DNA of 64,000 nucleotides from Nonomuraea endophytica (GTDB lineage: Bacteria; Actinomycetota; Actinomycetes; Streptosporangiales; Streptosporangiaceae). Position 1 is the first letter of the stretch; the number at the start of each line of letters is the position of its first letter. Below are positions 49,928-58,280 of the stretch, one piece after another. Below the pieces are notes generated by a model. That model was not told the DNA's origin. It ran no database searches and was given only the letters and a program-made list of their open reading frames with translations. The translations under genes and the position numbers were made by a program. The stretch is taken from assembly GCF_014203235.1 (NCBI RefSeq), contig NZ_JACHIN010000009.1, forward strand, positions 189,539-253,538. Reading direction: 5' to 3'.

Positions 49928-52405
49928 ATGAGCAGGGCGTCGCGAGCGCACCAGCGTCTTGCGGTCCGCTACTTCGACGACCGCATCCTGCTCACGGACT
50001 CCTGCGCATGGGCCTATTTCCGGCTTCCGACGGTCAGCTATGAGTTCGTCACTCCAGAAGAGCGCGAGGCTCTGGCGACCAACATCACGATCGCGCTGGC
50101 GGCGATCAGGATGCCCGACGCCGAGGTGCACCTGCGCGTGGCGCACCGCACGTACCCGGCCGCCGAGTGGGCGATGGCCCTGAACGGCACCTCCGACGAG
50201 GGGGCGGGCTGGCGCGACTACCTGGAGGAGATGTACCGGCACGTCTGGGCGAAGGACTTCTGGTCGAAAGAGGTCTACATCGGGGTACGGCTGGGCTCCC
50301 GCGGCCGCCAGCTGGGGCAGGGAGTCCTGGCCCAGTTGTTCGGCTTCTACCAGCGCACCGAGAAGGTGCTGGGGCTCGACGACGACCACGTGCCGGACAG
50401 CGAGATCAGCAGATGGACCGAACAGGCGGAACGCCTGGGCAGAGCACTCGCATCCAGCGCACTCTACGCCCGGCACGCCACCTCGACCGAGGTGGCGTGG
50501 TTGTTCCAGCACGCCGCCTCCGGCTCGCTCGGCGACCCGCCGCCGTCGGCCAGCCCGCGCCGCCGCTGGGGCCGGGGCGAGATCGAGTCGCTGGTCGAGG
50601 GCGAGATCCGCAACGGCAGGTCGCTGCTGCGCATGATGCAGCCGCAGGGTGACTCTTATGTGGCCTACCTGTCGTTCGCCCGCTTCCCCGACCTGATGCC
50701 GTTCCCGGACGGCGAGCCGTGGATGCACTTCTCCGACCAGCTGCCGTTCCCGGTCGAGATCTCCAGCAGGATGCGGCTGATCCCGCCGGTCAGGGCCTCG
50801 AAGGACGTGGCGCGCAAGCTCGCGCACGCCCGCGACATGGACATCCACATCCGCGAGGCGGGCGCGGAGGCGCCGATCGCGCTGGCCGAGCAGATCGACG
50901 CCGCCCGCATGCTGGAGCACGGCATCACCAAGGAGCGCCTGCCCTTCGTGTACGGCTGGCACCGCCTGATCATCAGTGCCCCGACCGAGGAGATCTGCGT
51001 GCAACGGGTCGAGGCGGTCGTCGAGCACTACCGCGACATGGGCATCGACGTGGTCAACTCCACCGGCGACCAGTTCTCGCTGTTCTGCGAGACGCTGCCG
51101 GGCGAGAAGGTGCGGGTCAACGCCTACGCGCAGCGCCAGCCCCTGCGCACGATCGCCGGCGGCATGGCCACGGCCACGGTCGACCTGGGCGACCGGATGG
51201 AGGATCCGGTCTCCGGCTGGCTCGGGCCGTACATCGGGGAGACGGTCGGAAGGGCGCGCAGCATCGTGCACTTCGACCCGCTCGTGGCGGCGATGCGCAA
51301 CCGGCCCACGGCCATCGCGATCACCGGCGAGCCCGGCGGCGGCAAGACCACGCTGGCGCTGCTGATGATCTACCAGATGGCGTTGCGCGGCGTCACGGTG
51401 GCGGTGATCGACCCCAAGGGCGACGCCGACTCGCTGGTGCAGCTGCTGCAGAAGCGCGGGCGCAAGGCCCGGATGATCCCGCTGGGGTCGGCGGCGCCCG
51501 GCTTGCTCGACCCGTTCTCGTTCGGCGACGACATCGCGGCCAAGAAGACGATGGCGACCGAGACGCTGCGGCTGCTGCTGCCGCGCATGTCCGAGGAGCG
51601 GGAGTCGGCGATGATCCAGGCGGTCGCCGCGGTCTCGAACGCGCCGGACCCGTCGCTGGGCAAGGTCGTGGACTACCTGGAGCAGTCCGACGACGCCGCC
51701 TCCAAGAACCTGGGCGCGGTGCTCCGCTCGATGTCGGAGATGCACCTGGCCCGGCTCTGCTTCGACCCGTCCGGTGGCGAGCAGATCGACACCGAGGGCT
51801 GGACGACGGTGTTCACGCTGGGCGGGCTGACGCTGCCCGACGTGGCCACCGGCCGCGACGACTACTCCTACGAGCAGCGGCTGTCGGTGGCCCTGCTCTA
51901 CCTGGTCTCCCAGTTCGCCCGCAGGCTCATGAACAGCCTCGACCGGAGGGCGCCCAAGGCGATCTTCCTGGACGAGGCGTGGGCCATCACCTCCACGCCC
52001 GAGGGGGCCAAGCTGGTGCCCGAGGTCAGCCGTATGGGCCGCTCCCGCAACACGGCGCTGGTCCTGGTCTCGCAGAACGCCGGCGACCTGCTGAACGAGC
52101 AGGTGACCAACTGTCTCTCGTCGGTCTTCGCCTTCCGATCGACAGAACGGGTGGAGGTCGACCACGTCATGGCGCTGCTCGGTGTGGACCCCTCGGAGGA
52201 GCACAAGGCCGTGCTGCGCTCGCTGGGCAACGGCGAATGCGTATTCCGCGATCTGGATGGCAGGGCGGGGCGCATTGCAGTAGACCTGATCTCCGAAGAG
52301 CTACTGCGCTGGCTCGACACGAATCCTACGCATGACAAACCCGGCGACAGCGGGAATGATCTTCAAGGGGGAGTGGGCAGCAGGGCGCAGGAGGTGCGGT
52401 CATGA
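49928..52405 (+). CDS. VirB4/TraC/ConE-like secretion ATPase
   Basis: 825 aa, from ATG 49928 (GAGGGGG upstream). The N-terminal domain (RASRAHQRLAVRYFDDRILL) is followed by a HerA/VirB4 motor. Walker A is GEPGGGKTT (Lys473), Walker B is AIFLDEAW (Asp682/Glu683), and the SRMGRSRNTALVLVSQNAGD segment is the family's arginine/sensor region. It powers a type IV secretion channel. Its closest functional analogues are Tn916 Orf16 and ICEBs1 ConE. The next gene's ATG overlaps its stop (ATGA). Confidence 0.88.
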   Translation: MSRASRAHQRLAVRYFDDRILLTDSCAWAYFRLPTVSYEFVTPEEREALATNITIALAAIRMPDAEVHLRVAHRTYPAAEWAMALNGTSDEGAGWRDYLEEMYRHVWAKDFWSKEVYIGVRLGSRGRQLGQGVLAQLFGFYQRTEKVLGLDDDHVPDSEISRWTEQAERLGRALASSALYARHATSTEVAWLFQHAASGSLGDPPPSASPRRRWGRGEIESLVEGEIRNGRSLLRMMQPQGDSYVAYLSFARFPDLMPFPDGEPWMHFSDQLPFPVEISSRMRLIPPVRASKDVARKLAHARDMDIHIREAGAEAPIALAEQIDAARMLEHGITKERLPFVYGWHRLIISAPTEEICVQRVEAVVEHYRDMGIDVVNSTGDQFSLFCETLPGEKVRVNAYAQRQPLRTIAGGMATATVDLGDRMEDPVSGWLGPYIGETVGRARSIVHFDPLVAAMRNRPTAIAITGEPGGGKTTLALLMIYQMALRGVTVAVIDPKGDADSLVQLLQKRGRKARMIPLGSAAPGLLDPFSFGDDIAAKKTMATETLRLLLPRMSEERESAMIQAVAAVSNAPDPSLGKVVDYLEQSDDAASKNLGAVLRSMSEMHLARLCFDPSGGEQIDTEGWTTVFTLGGLTLPDVATGRDDYSYEQRLSVALLYLVSQFARRLMNSLDRRAPKAIFLDEAWAITSTPEGAKLVPEVSRMGRSRNTALVLVSQNAGDLLNEQVTNCLSSVFAFRSTERVEVDHVMALLGVDPSEEHKAVLRSLGNGECVFRDLDGRAGRIAVDLISEELLRWLDTNPTHDKPGDSGNDLQGGVGSRAQEVRS

Positions 52406-54660
52406 AGGTCCGGCTAGCCAGGCGGCTGGCGGTTGCTCTGGCGCTGCTCGCGGGCATCATCGTGCTGCCCGCGATCGCGGGCGCCGCGTCACCCGCGGCC
52501 GCTGCTCCGTGTGATCTTTCCGGCACGCTCGCGCCGGAGCTGGTCGGCGGCGGCGTGGACGGGCTGCTTTCGCCCCCCGCGCCCACCAGTACGGCGCCCG
52601 CCGCGCCGACGACCAACTACCAGCAGTTCGGCACCAGCGGCCAGTTCTGGCACACCTACGACATCGGCTGCGACTTCGGCTCCTTCATCGGCAACTCGTG
52701 GGCCAACCAGGTGTTCCTGTGGGCCAAGGCGATCGACCGGCTGACGATCACCACGTACCAGGCGGCCGCCACCGAGGGGCCGCTGGAGGCGATCAAGGAC
52801 GTCGTCGACGACATCGTCACGAACCTGTCGGAAGCCATGTACTGGCCCTACCTGCGGCCGATCGTCATCCTCGGCGCGATCTGGCTGGCCTGGTACGGGC
52901 TGATCCGCAAGCGGGCCACCACGACCACCGAGGGCATCATCTGGATGGTCCTCGCCGTCACCGTGGCCACCTGGTTCTTCAGCCGCCCGCAGGACTTCAC
53001 CGGCCTCGGCAAGGTGGTCACCGACAAGACCGGCGAGGTGGTCAACTCCGCGTTCTCCGGCCTGCCGGGCTCCGGCGGCACCTCCTGCCTGCCAGGACCC
53101 GGCCAGACGAGCCCGCAGGTCAAGGCCGGAGGCTACGCCCACACCGGCACGCCCACGGTCGACCAGAACGCCGACGCCCTCTGGTCCACACTGGTCTGCA
53201 AGCCGTGGCTGATGGGCATGTTCGGCACCGCCGACCCCAACCAGCCGATCGTGCGCGACTACGGCCGGGCCATGCTGGAGATCCAGACGATCGACGCGGC
53301 CGAGATGGCCAGCGGCAGCCGTGACAACGGCGCCCACCAGGCCAAGTACGCCGAATACGCCGACAAGCTCAGGGGCGACCCGCGCTACTTCGTCTTCCAG
53401 GGCAAGGAGTGGACCAGCCGGGTCGGCGTGGCCATCGGCGCGCTCATCGCCGCCCTGGTCGCCGGGCTGCTGATCTTCCTGGTCGCGGTCTCGCTGCTGG
53501 TGCTGAAGGTCAGTTTCCTGCTCCTGCTCATCCTCGGGCCGATCTTCCTGCTGATCGGCGTGCATCCGGGCAGCGGGCGCATCATCGCCATGCGCTGGGT
53601 GGAGATGCTGATCGGCACGCTGCTGCGGCAGGCCGTGCTTGCGCTGGTGCTCGGTGTGCTGGTCTACGGCTACGCGCTGATCATGTCCTCGGCGCTGCCC
53701 TGGGGCATGCAGATCCTGTTCATGGCGCTTCTGACGCTCGCGGTCTACTTCTACCGCCGGCCGTTCCAGCACCTGTTCGCCTCCATGAACGGGCACACGC
53801 TGACCACCCGCATGCTCGGCGACGCCACGACAGCCCCGGTGCTCAACCAGGCGGCGACCGTGCTGCCTCCCGTCGCGGCCAACAAGGTCAAGAACTGGGG
53901 CGTACGCAAGGGTGAGCCGGTGCTCCAGGCAGCGGCGGCGGCCGGATCCGCGGGCGCGGCGGCCGGAGCCGCGGCGGCCCGCGCGGGTGCGGGCGGCGAC
54001 GGCAACGGCACGCCGTCCGGCAACCGGATGCCCGCGACCCCCGCACCGCTCAACACCGACCAGCCCGGCAAGGGCGGAGCCCGTACGGCTCCCGCCGCCA
54101 GGACCGGCTCGGCGCCGCCGCTCAACCTGGGCGGCACGCCCACCCGCACCCCGCGCCCCGGAGGGCGCGGCGGCGGAGGCGGAGGCGGTGGCGTGAGCGG
54201 CGGTTCCAGCGGCGGCTCCGGTGGCGCCGGTGGGTCGGCGTCCGGTGGGTCCGGCGGCTGGTTCGGCGGACGGTCCGGTGGCGGCTGGGCGCCCCGCGGC
54301 GGCTCGGGCACGCGCTCCGGCGGCTCACGGTCCGGCGGCTCGCGCACCTCCTCGGGCGGTTCGCGCCCCTCAGGCGGCGGACTGTTCGGCGGCGGCGGCT
54401 CGTCCGGCACCAGGCGTAATTCGAACGAGCGCCGCTCTTCGGGCGGCGGCGGCGGCTTCTTCGGCGGCTCAGGCGGTTCGTCGGGCGGCGGCATCTTCGG
54501 CGGCGGACGTGGCGGCCGGAACTCGCCAGAGGTGCCCAAGGCGCGCGGCTCCGAGCCGCCCCCGCTCTGGCTGCCGACCCGGCAGAGCGGTAGTGGCCGG
54601 GGCGGTGACGAACCGCCGGTGCCGTTCTGGTTGAAGCCCAATAGTCCCGACAAGGATTGA
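52402..54660 (+). CDS. VirB6/TrbL-like polytopic membrane protein with Gly/Ser-rich tail
   Basis: 752 aa. A signal peptide (LAVALALLAGIIVLPAIAGAA) leads, then an extracytoplasmic segment. Helices around 155-175, 190-205, 350-395, and 415-450 include VAIGALIAALVAGLLIFLVA and SFLLLLILGPIFLLIGVHPG. The last 230 residues are Gly/Ser/Arg low complexity (SGGSRSGGSRTSSGG type). The topology and the place after the VirB4 ATPase match ConG/Orf15/VirB6. The tail length is unusual and presumably cytoplasmic or surface-exposed. Confidence 0.8.
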   Translation: MKVRLARRLAVALALLAGIIVLPAIAGAASPAAAAPCDLSGTLAPELVGGGVDGLLSPPAPTSTAPAAPTTNYQQFGTSGQFWHTYDIGCDFGSFIGNSWANQVFLWAKAIDRLTITTYQAAATEGPLEAIKDVVDDIVTNLSEAMYWPYLRPIVILGAIWLAWYGLIRKRATTTTEGIIWMVLAVTVATWFFSRPQDFTGLGKVVTDKTGEVVNSAFSGLPGSGGTSCLPGPGQTSPQVKAGGYAHTGTPTVDQNADALWSTLVCKPWLMGMFGTADPNQPIVRDYGRAMLEIQTIDAAEMASGSRDNGAHQAKYAEYADKLRGDPRYFVFQGKEWTSRVGVAIGALIAALVAGLLIFLVAVSLLVLKVSFLLLLILGPIFLLIGVHPGSGRIIAMRWVEMLIGTLLRQAVLALVLGVLVYGYALIMSSALPWGMQILFMALLTLAVYFYRRPFQHLFASMNGHTLTTRMLGDATTAPVLNQAATVLPPVAANKVKNWGVRKGEPVLQAAAAAGSAGAAAGAAAARAGAGGDGNGTPSGNRMPATPAPLNTDQPGKGGARTAPAARTGSAPPLNLGGTPTRTPRPGGRGGGGGGGGVSGGSSGGSGGAGGSASGGSGGWFGGRSGGGWAPRGGSGTRSGGSRSGGSRTSSGGSRPSGGGLFGGGGSSGTRRNSNERRSSGGGGGFFGGSGGSSGGGIFGGGRGGRNSPEVPKARGSEPPPLWLPTRQSGSGRGGDEPPVPFWLKPNSPDKD

Positions 54661-54661
54661 G

Positions 54662-55291
54662 ATGGCGCAGTCAGGTGACAAGCGCGGGGTGGTCTTCGCC
54701 GCGATCGTGGCGGTCGTGGCCGCGGTCGGCCTCTATGTGACGATGTGGCCGGGCGACGACCCGGACCCGGCCTCCGTGCCCGCCGCGACCGGCAGCGCGG
54801 CGCCGAGCGCCCCGGTCACCAGCAAGCCGCTGGCCACCGCCAGCGACGGGCCGTTCGACATCTACGACTACCTGCCGATGAGCAGGCAGCAGCTCGCCGC
54901 CGCCGCGGATCTGGCCGAGCGATTCACCGCCAGCTACGGCTCCTTCCGCTACGACGAGGACCCGTCCGTCTACGCCGATCGGGTCAAGGTGTTCACCACC
55001 GGCGAGCTGGCCAGCTTCCTCACCAAGGCGCTCACCTCCCCGGGCACCATCGAGCAGAACAAGACCGAGCAGACGGTCGCCACCGCCACGGCGAAGATGA
55101 AGGAGATCAGGCAGGTCGGTGCGACCTCGATCATCTTCGTCGTCACCAGCACGCAGAAGCTCACCGGCAGGTCGGGCACCAGCGAGCGCGCCGAGGACCT
55201 GGCCGTCACGCTCACGCCCGTGGGCAACGACTGGCGGGTCTTCGACGTGCAGCCGGCCGGAGACGGCCAAGACGGGGACCCCGAAGGGTGA
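54662..55291 (+). CDS. membrane-anchored protein of the secretion-like cluster
   Basis: 209 aa. An N-terminal anchor (GVVFAAIVAVVAAVGLYVTM) without a lipobox Cys is followed by a Ser/Ala-rich spacer and a compact domain (residues 70-200, AAAADLAERFTASYGSFRYD through LAVTLTPVGNDWRVFDVQPA). The latter resembles the NTF2-like fold of TcpC domains, as if it were a second VirB8-type subunit. It begins 1 bp after the VirB6-like gene and overlaps the next gene by 4 bp. Confidence 0.65.
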   Translation: MAQSGDKRGVVFAAIVAVVAAVGLYVTMWPGDDPDPASVPAATGSAAPSAPVTSKPLATASDGPFDIYDYLPMSRQQLAAAADLAERFTASYGSFRYDEDPSVYADRVKVFTTGELASFLTKALTSPGTIEQNKTEQTVATATAKMKEIRQVGATSIIFVVTSTQKLTGRSGTSERAEDLAVTLTPVGNDWRVFDVQPAGDGQDGDPEG

Positions 55292-56385
55292 ACGTCTCCT
55301 CACGCGCCCGCATCGGCCTGGCCGTCGGCCTGGCGGGCCTGCTGCTTCTCGGCGTCATCATCGTGTCGCCGATGATGATGATGCCGGGCATGCCGTCCTT
55401 CATCGGCAACTCCACGACCACCGACTGCGAGGACGACACCCAGGTCGAGGACGTCTCCGACTCGGGCTCCTCCGACATCCCGCCCGACCTGCTGGAGCTG
55501 TACAAGAAGCACGGCAAGAAGATCGGCGTCCAGTGGAACATCCTGGCCGCGGTCGGCAAGCGCGAGACCGACCACGGCCGCTCCAACCTGCAGGGCGTCA
55601 AGAGCGGCACCAACTACGCCGGCGCCGCGGGGCCGATGCAGTTCCTGATCAGCACGTGGGGCGGCAAGGCCAGGATCCCGATCCCGTCGAAGTTCAACGG
55701 CTACGCCTCCGACGGCGACGACGACGGCATCGCCGACGTCTACAACCCCGCCGACGCCATCCTGGGCGCCGCGCGGATGCTGAAGCGCAACGGGGCTCCG
55801 GAGAACGTACGGCGGGCGCTGTTCGTCTACAACCGGGCCTGGTGGTACGTGGACCAGGTCGAGGCCATCGCCAAGAAGTACGCCAAGTCCGGTGAGGTGA
55901 AGCTGCCCCCGCAGGCCGACCCCCAGTGCGACGAGCCCCTGGTGCAGGCGGCGCCGACCGACGTGGTGGCCAAGATCCTCTCCTACGCGCTGGATCAGCG
56001 GGGCAAGCCGTACCTCTGGGGCGGGACCGGACCCGACGCCTTCGACTGCTCGGGGATCATCTTCATGGCCTACCGCAGCGTCGGCCTGTCGATCCCGCGC
56101 ACCACGTTCGGCCAGTGGCCGTTCGGCGTCAAGGTCGAGCAGGGCAGCGAGCAGCCCGGCGACCTGGTCTTCTTCAACGCGGGCCCCGGAACCGGCCCCA
56201 ACAACCCCGGCCACGTCGGCATGGTCGTCTCCAAGGGGAAGATGATCGAGGCACGCTGCCGGCTGTGCGGGCCGATCAAGGTGACCAGCTACCAGACGCG
56301 CGACACGCTGATGGGCTTCACCCGGCCGCTGCAGAACCCCGCCGTCCTGGACCAGCTGAAGAAGCAGGAGAATGCGGCCCTATGA
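55288..56385 (+). CDS. lytic transglycosylase plus NlpC/P60 cell-wall hydrolase (CwlT/Orf14-like)
   Basis: 365 aa, GTG start overlapping the upstream stop. A membrane anchor (residues 10-30, IGLAVGLAGLLLLGVIIVSP) is followed by an SLT-type domain with the likely catalytic Glu93 (GKRETDHG) and GAAGPMQFLISTW. The NlpC/P60 domain from about 230 has Cys254 (FDCSGI) and His309 (GHVGMVV). This two-domain wall hydrolase is characteristic of Gram-positive conjugation systems, where it opens the peptidoglycan for the channel. Confidence 0.9.
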   Translation: MNVSSRARIGLAVGLAGLLLLGVIIVSPMMMMPGMPSFIGNSTTTDCEDDTQVEDVSDSGSSDIPPDLLELYKKHGKKIGVQWNILAAVGKRETDHGRSNLQGVKSGTNYAGAAGPMQFLISTWGGKARIPIPSKFNGYASDGDDDGIADVYNPADAILGAARMLKRNGAPENVRRALFVYNRAWWYVDQVEAIAKKYAKSGEVKLPPQADPQCDEPLVQAAPTDVVAKILSYALDQRGKPYLWGGTGPDAFDCSGIIFMAYRSVGLSIPRTTFGQWPFGVKVEQGSEQPGDLVFFNAGPGTGPNNPGHVGMVVSKGKMIEARCRLCGPIKVTSYQTRDTLMGFTRPLQNPAVLDQLKKQENAAL

Positions 56386-56771
56386 GCATCGTCGTGGTGG
56401 CCGCCGTCATCGTCTCGGACGGGCGGGTGCTCGCCGCCCAGCGCGCCGAACCGCCGGCGCTGGCCGGCGGATGGGAGTTCCCCGGCGGCAAGGTCGATCC
56501 GGGGGAGGGCGAGGAGGAGGCGCTGCTCCGCGAGTGCCGGGAGGAGCTCGGGGTCGAGATCTCCGTCGGCCGCCGGGTGGGCGGCGACTGGCCGCTGTCG
56601 CCCGGGTACGTGATGCGGGTGTGGCTGGCCACGCTGCAGGTGGGGACGCCGGTGGCCAAGGAACACCTGGCGCTGCGGTGGCTGGGGCCGGACGAGTACT
56701 TCTCCGTCGACTGGCTGGGCGCCGACCTGCCGGTGATGGAAGCCGTGGCGGATCTGCTCGGACAGGATTAG
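56382..56771 (+). CDS. NUDIX hydrolase, MutT-like
   Basis: 129 aa, start overlapping the upstream stop (ATGA). The Nudix box is complete: GGKVDPGEGEEEALLRECRE followed by ELGV. It resembles small MutT proteins (8-oxo-dGTP or CTP pyrophosphohydrolases) with an ALRWLGPDEYFSVDWLGAD tail. Its translational coupling to a cell-wall hydrolase of a secretion-like operon is odd for a housekeeping nucleotide sanitiser. Confidence 0.85.
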   Translation: MSIVVVAAVIVSDGRVLAAQRAEPPALAGGWEFPGGKVDPGEGEEEALLRECREELGVEISVGRRVGGDWPLSPGYVMRVWLATLQVGTPVAKEHLALRWLGPDEYFSVDWLGADLPVMEAVADLLGQD

Positions 56772-56830
56772 CCGACTCCGTTCTGTGACATAACCACTAC
56801 TAGGTGTGTCCGCATTCGGGGGGAACCGTC

Positions 56831-58168
56831 ATGTTCGAGCGCAAGCGATCCCGTGGGGTCGCGGTGGCGGTGGGAACCGGTGCCCTGATCCTCGCGACTC
56901 TGTCGGCCGCGTCGGCCGCCGTGGCCGGTGAGGTGGCCCTGGTCTTCGACCGCGTGGGCGACCCCGACGACCTCGGCGCGTGGGTGCGGACGGGCGACGT
57001 GCTGCGTTTCCGGGTACGGCTGGCCGGCGACGCCCAGGACGCGCGCCTCGCCTTGGCCGCCAGTCCGGGCGAAGCCCTGTCCACGGTCACCTGCGCGCCC
57101 CAGAGCCCCGCTGCCGGTGCCCCAGGGCTGATCGCCGCCCCGCCCTCACAAGCGCCTGAAGCGCCCGCTGTCCCGCCCTCGGGAGCGCCTGGGGCAGCGT
57201 CCGCTGGACCCCTTGTGTCGTCGGGGAGCGCTCTGCCGGACGACGGCTCGGCGGACGGCCGGGCGGCCGGAGCATTGGGCATGCCTGAGGCGGCCGGTGC
57301 GTTGGGCGTGCCCGAGGCTGCTGGGGCGTTGGGCGTGCCCGAGGGTGCTGGGGCGTTGGGTGTGCCTCAGGTGGATGGGACGTTGCTGCCCGGGACCGTG
57401 CCGACGCCCGCTGTGGGTGTGGCGGCGCGGGGGGCCGAGGTGTGCAGGCTGGGGAAGGTGTCGGGGGAGCGGGCCGTGGACGTGCGGCTGACGGTGCCGC
57501 AGGGGGTGAACGAGGTCGTCCTGGCCGCGGTGGCCCAGGTGTGGGGGAGCGGCGGCGTGTCGACGCTCAGCGGGACCGCCCGCACTCCCGTGGGGACCGG
57601 GCCGATGCCACGGCCCGCCGCCGCTCCCCGGCCGCAGGAGACCGTGGTGATCCCGCTGCCCACCCCGATGGCCAAGCCCGCCCAGGCCGGGCGACCGGCC
57701 AAGGGGGACGAGGCCAGGCCGCGCAGCGACAGCTCGTACACCGGACCACGCGGCGCCCTCACCAACGTCGGCCCGCGCAGCGCGACCCGCAACACAAGCC
57801 CGAGCGGCGCCACCCGCAACACAAGCCCGAGCGGCGTCGGCCCCAACACCGCCCCGCGCGCCGTGAGCCCGTACGTCGGACCGCGGCCCGGTCAGGCCGC
57901 CCCGCCACAAAAGGGGTTGTGGAACGACCCGAACCTCCGGCTGCCCAAGGTCGCCCCCGCGTCCGCCCCCGCGACCGAGGCCGCAGGCGTGCCGTTGCCG
58001 CGGCAGATCGCGGTGGCGGCCAGGACGTTCGAGACGAATGAGCCCATGAATCTGCTCACCGGTCACCGCGGACTGTCCGTCGCGGCAGGTGGGATCGCGG
58101 TTCTGCTGGTGGGGCTGTGGTTCGTCGCCCGCGCGCAGCGCCGCAGGATCGCCGAAAATCAGGATTGA
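56831..58168 (+). CDS. exported, C-terminally anchored repetitive protein
   Basis: 445 aa, ATG with GGGGGGAA upstream. A signal peptide (GTGALILATLSAASAAVAG) leads into a short domain with two widely spaced Cys (TVTCAPQSP and EVCRLGKVSG). Pro/Ala/Gly-rich repeats interrupt it (four 9-residue GALG(V/M)PEAA units; two ATRNTSPSG). A C-terminal helix (LSVAAGGIAVLLVGLWFVA) and a basic tail follow, so it is anchored like a sortase-independent surface protein. No family is recognised. It may be a surface partner of the secretion-like cluster just upstream. Confidence 0.68.
   Translation: MFERKRSRGVAVAVGTGALILATLSAASAAVAGEVALVFDRVGDPDDLGAWVRTGDVLRFRVRLAGDAQDARLALAASPGEALSTVTCAPQSPAAGAPGLIAAPPSQAPEAPAVPPSGAPGAASAGPLVSSGSALPDDGSADGRAAGALGMPEAAGALGVPEAAGALGVPEGAGALGVPQVDGTLLPGTVPTPAVGVAARGAEVCRLGKVSGERAVDVRLTVPQGVNEVVLAAVAQVWGSGGVSTLSGTARTPVGTGPMPRPAAAPRPQETVVIPLPTPMAKPAQAGRPAKGDEARPRSDSSYTGPRGALTNVGPRSATRNTSPSGATRNTSPSGVGPNTAPRAVSPYVGPRPGQAAPPQKGLWNDPNLRLPKVAPASAPATEAAGVPLPRQIAVAARTFETNEPMNLLTGHRGLSVAAGGIAVLLVGLWFVARAQRRRIAENQD
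57269..57376 (+). repeat. four 27-bp repeats (GALGxPEAA)
   Basis: GALGMPEAA, GALGVPEAA, GALGVPEGA, GALGVPQVD are encoded consecutively. The DNA copies are nearly identical for the middle two, pointing to recent duplication. A second pair, ATRNTSPSG twice, lies near 57785-57838. Confidence 0.75.
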
Positions 58169-58214
58169 ACCGTTCCAGCCCAGGTCACAGCGTGACAACA
58201 TCGGGGAACAGGGC

Positions 58215-58242
58215 TTTACTGTTACTTTGACCTGACTAGTAT
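58215..58242 (+). promoter_or_regulatory. candidate promoter of the second exported repetitive gene
   Basis: TTTACT (58215-58220), a 16-bp spacer, and TAGTAT (58237-58242). Just upstream is GTCAC-AGC-GTGAC (58184-58196), an inverted repeat that could be an operator or the terminator of the previous gene. Confidence 0.35.
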
Positions 58243-58280
58243 TCCCTTGACCATGTTCCGGGATTGCGCGGAGGGCACCG

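Noticed and set aside
45911..56771. Calling the region a complete integrative conjugative element
   Set aside because: No integrase, relaxase, coupling protein, att repeats or tRNA insertion site is visible, and base composition matches the flanks.
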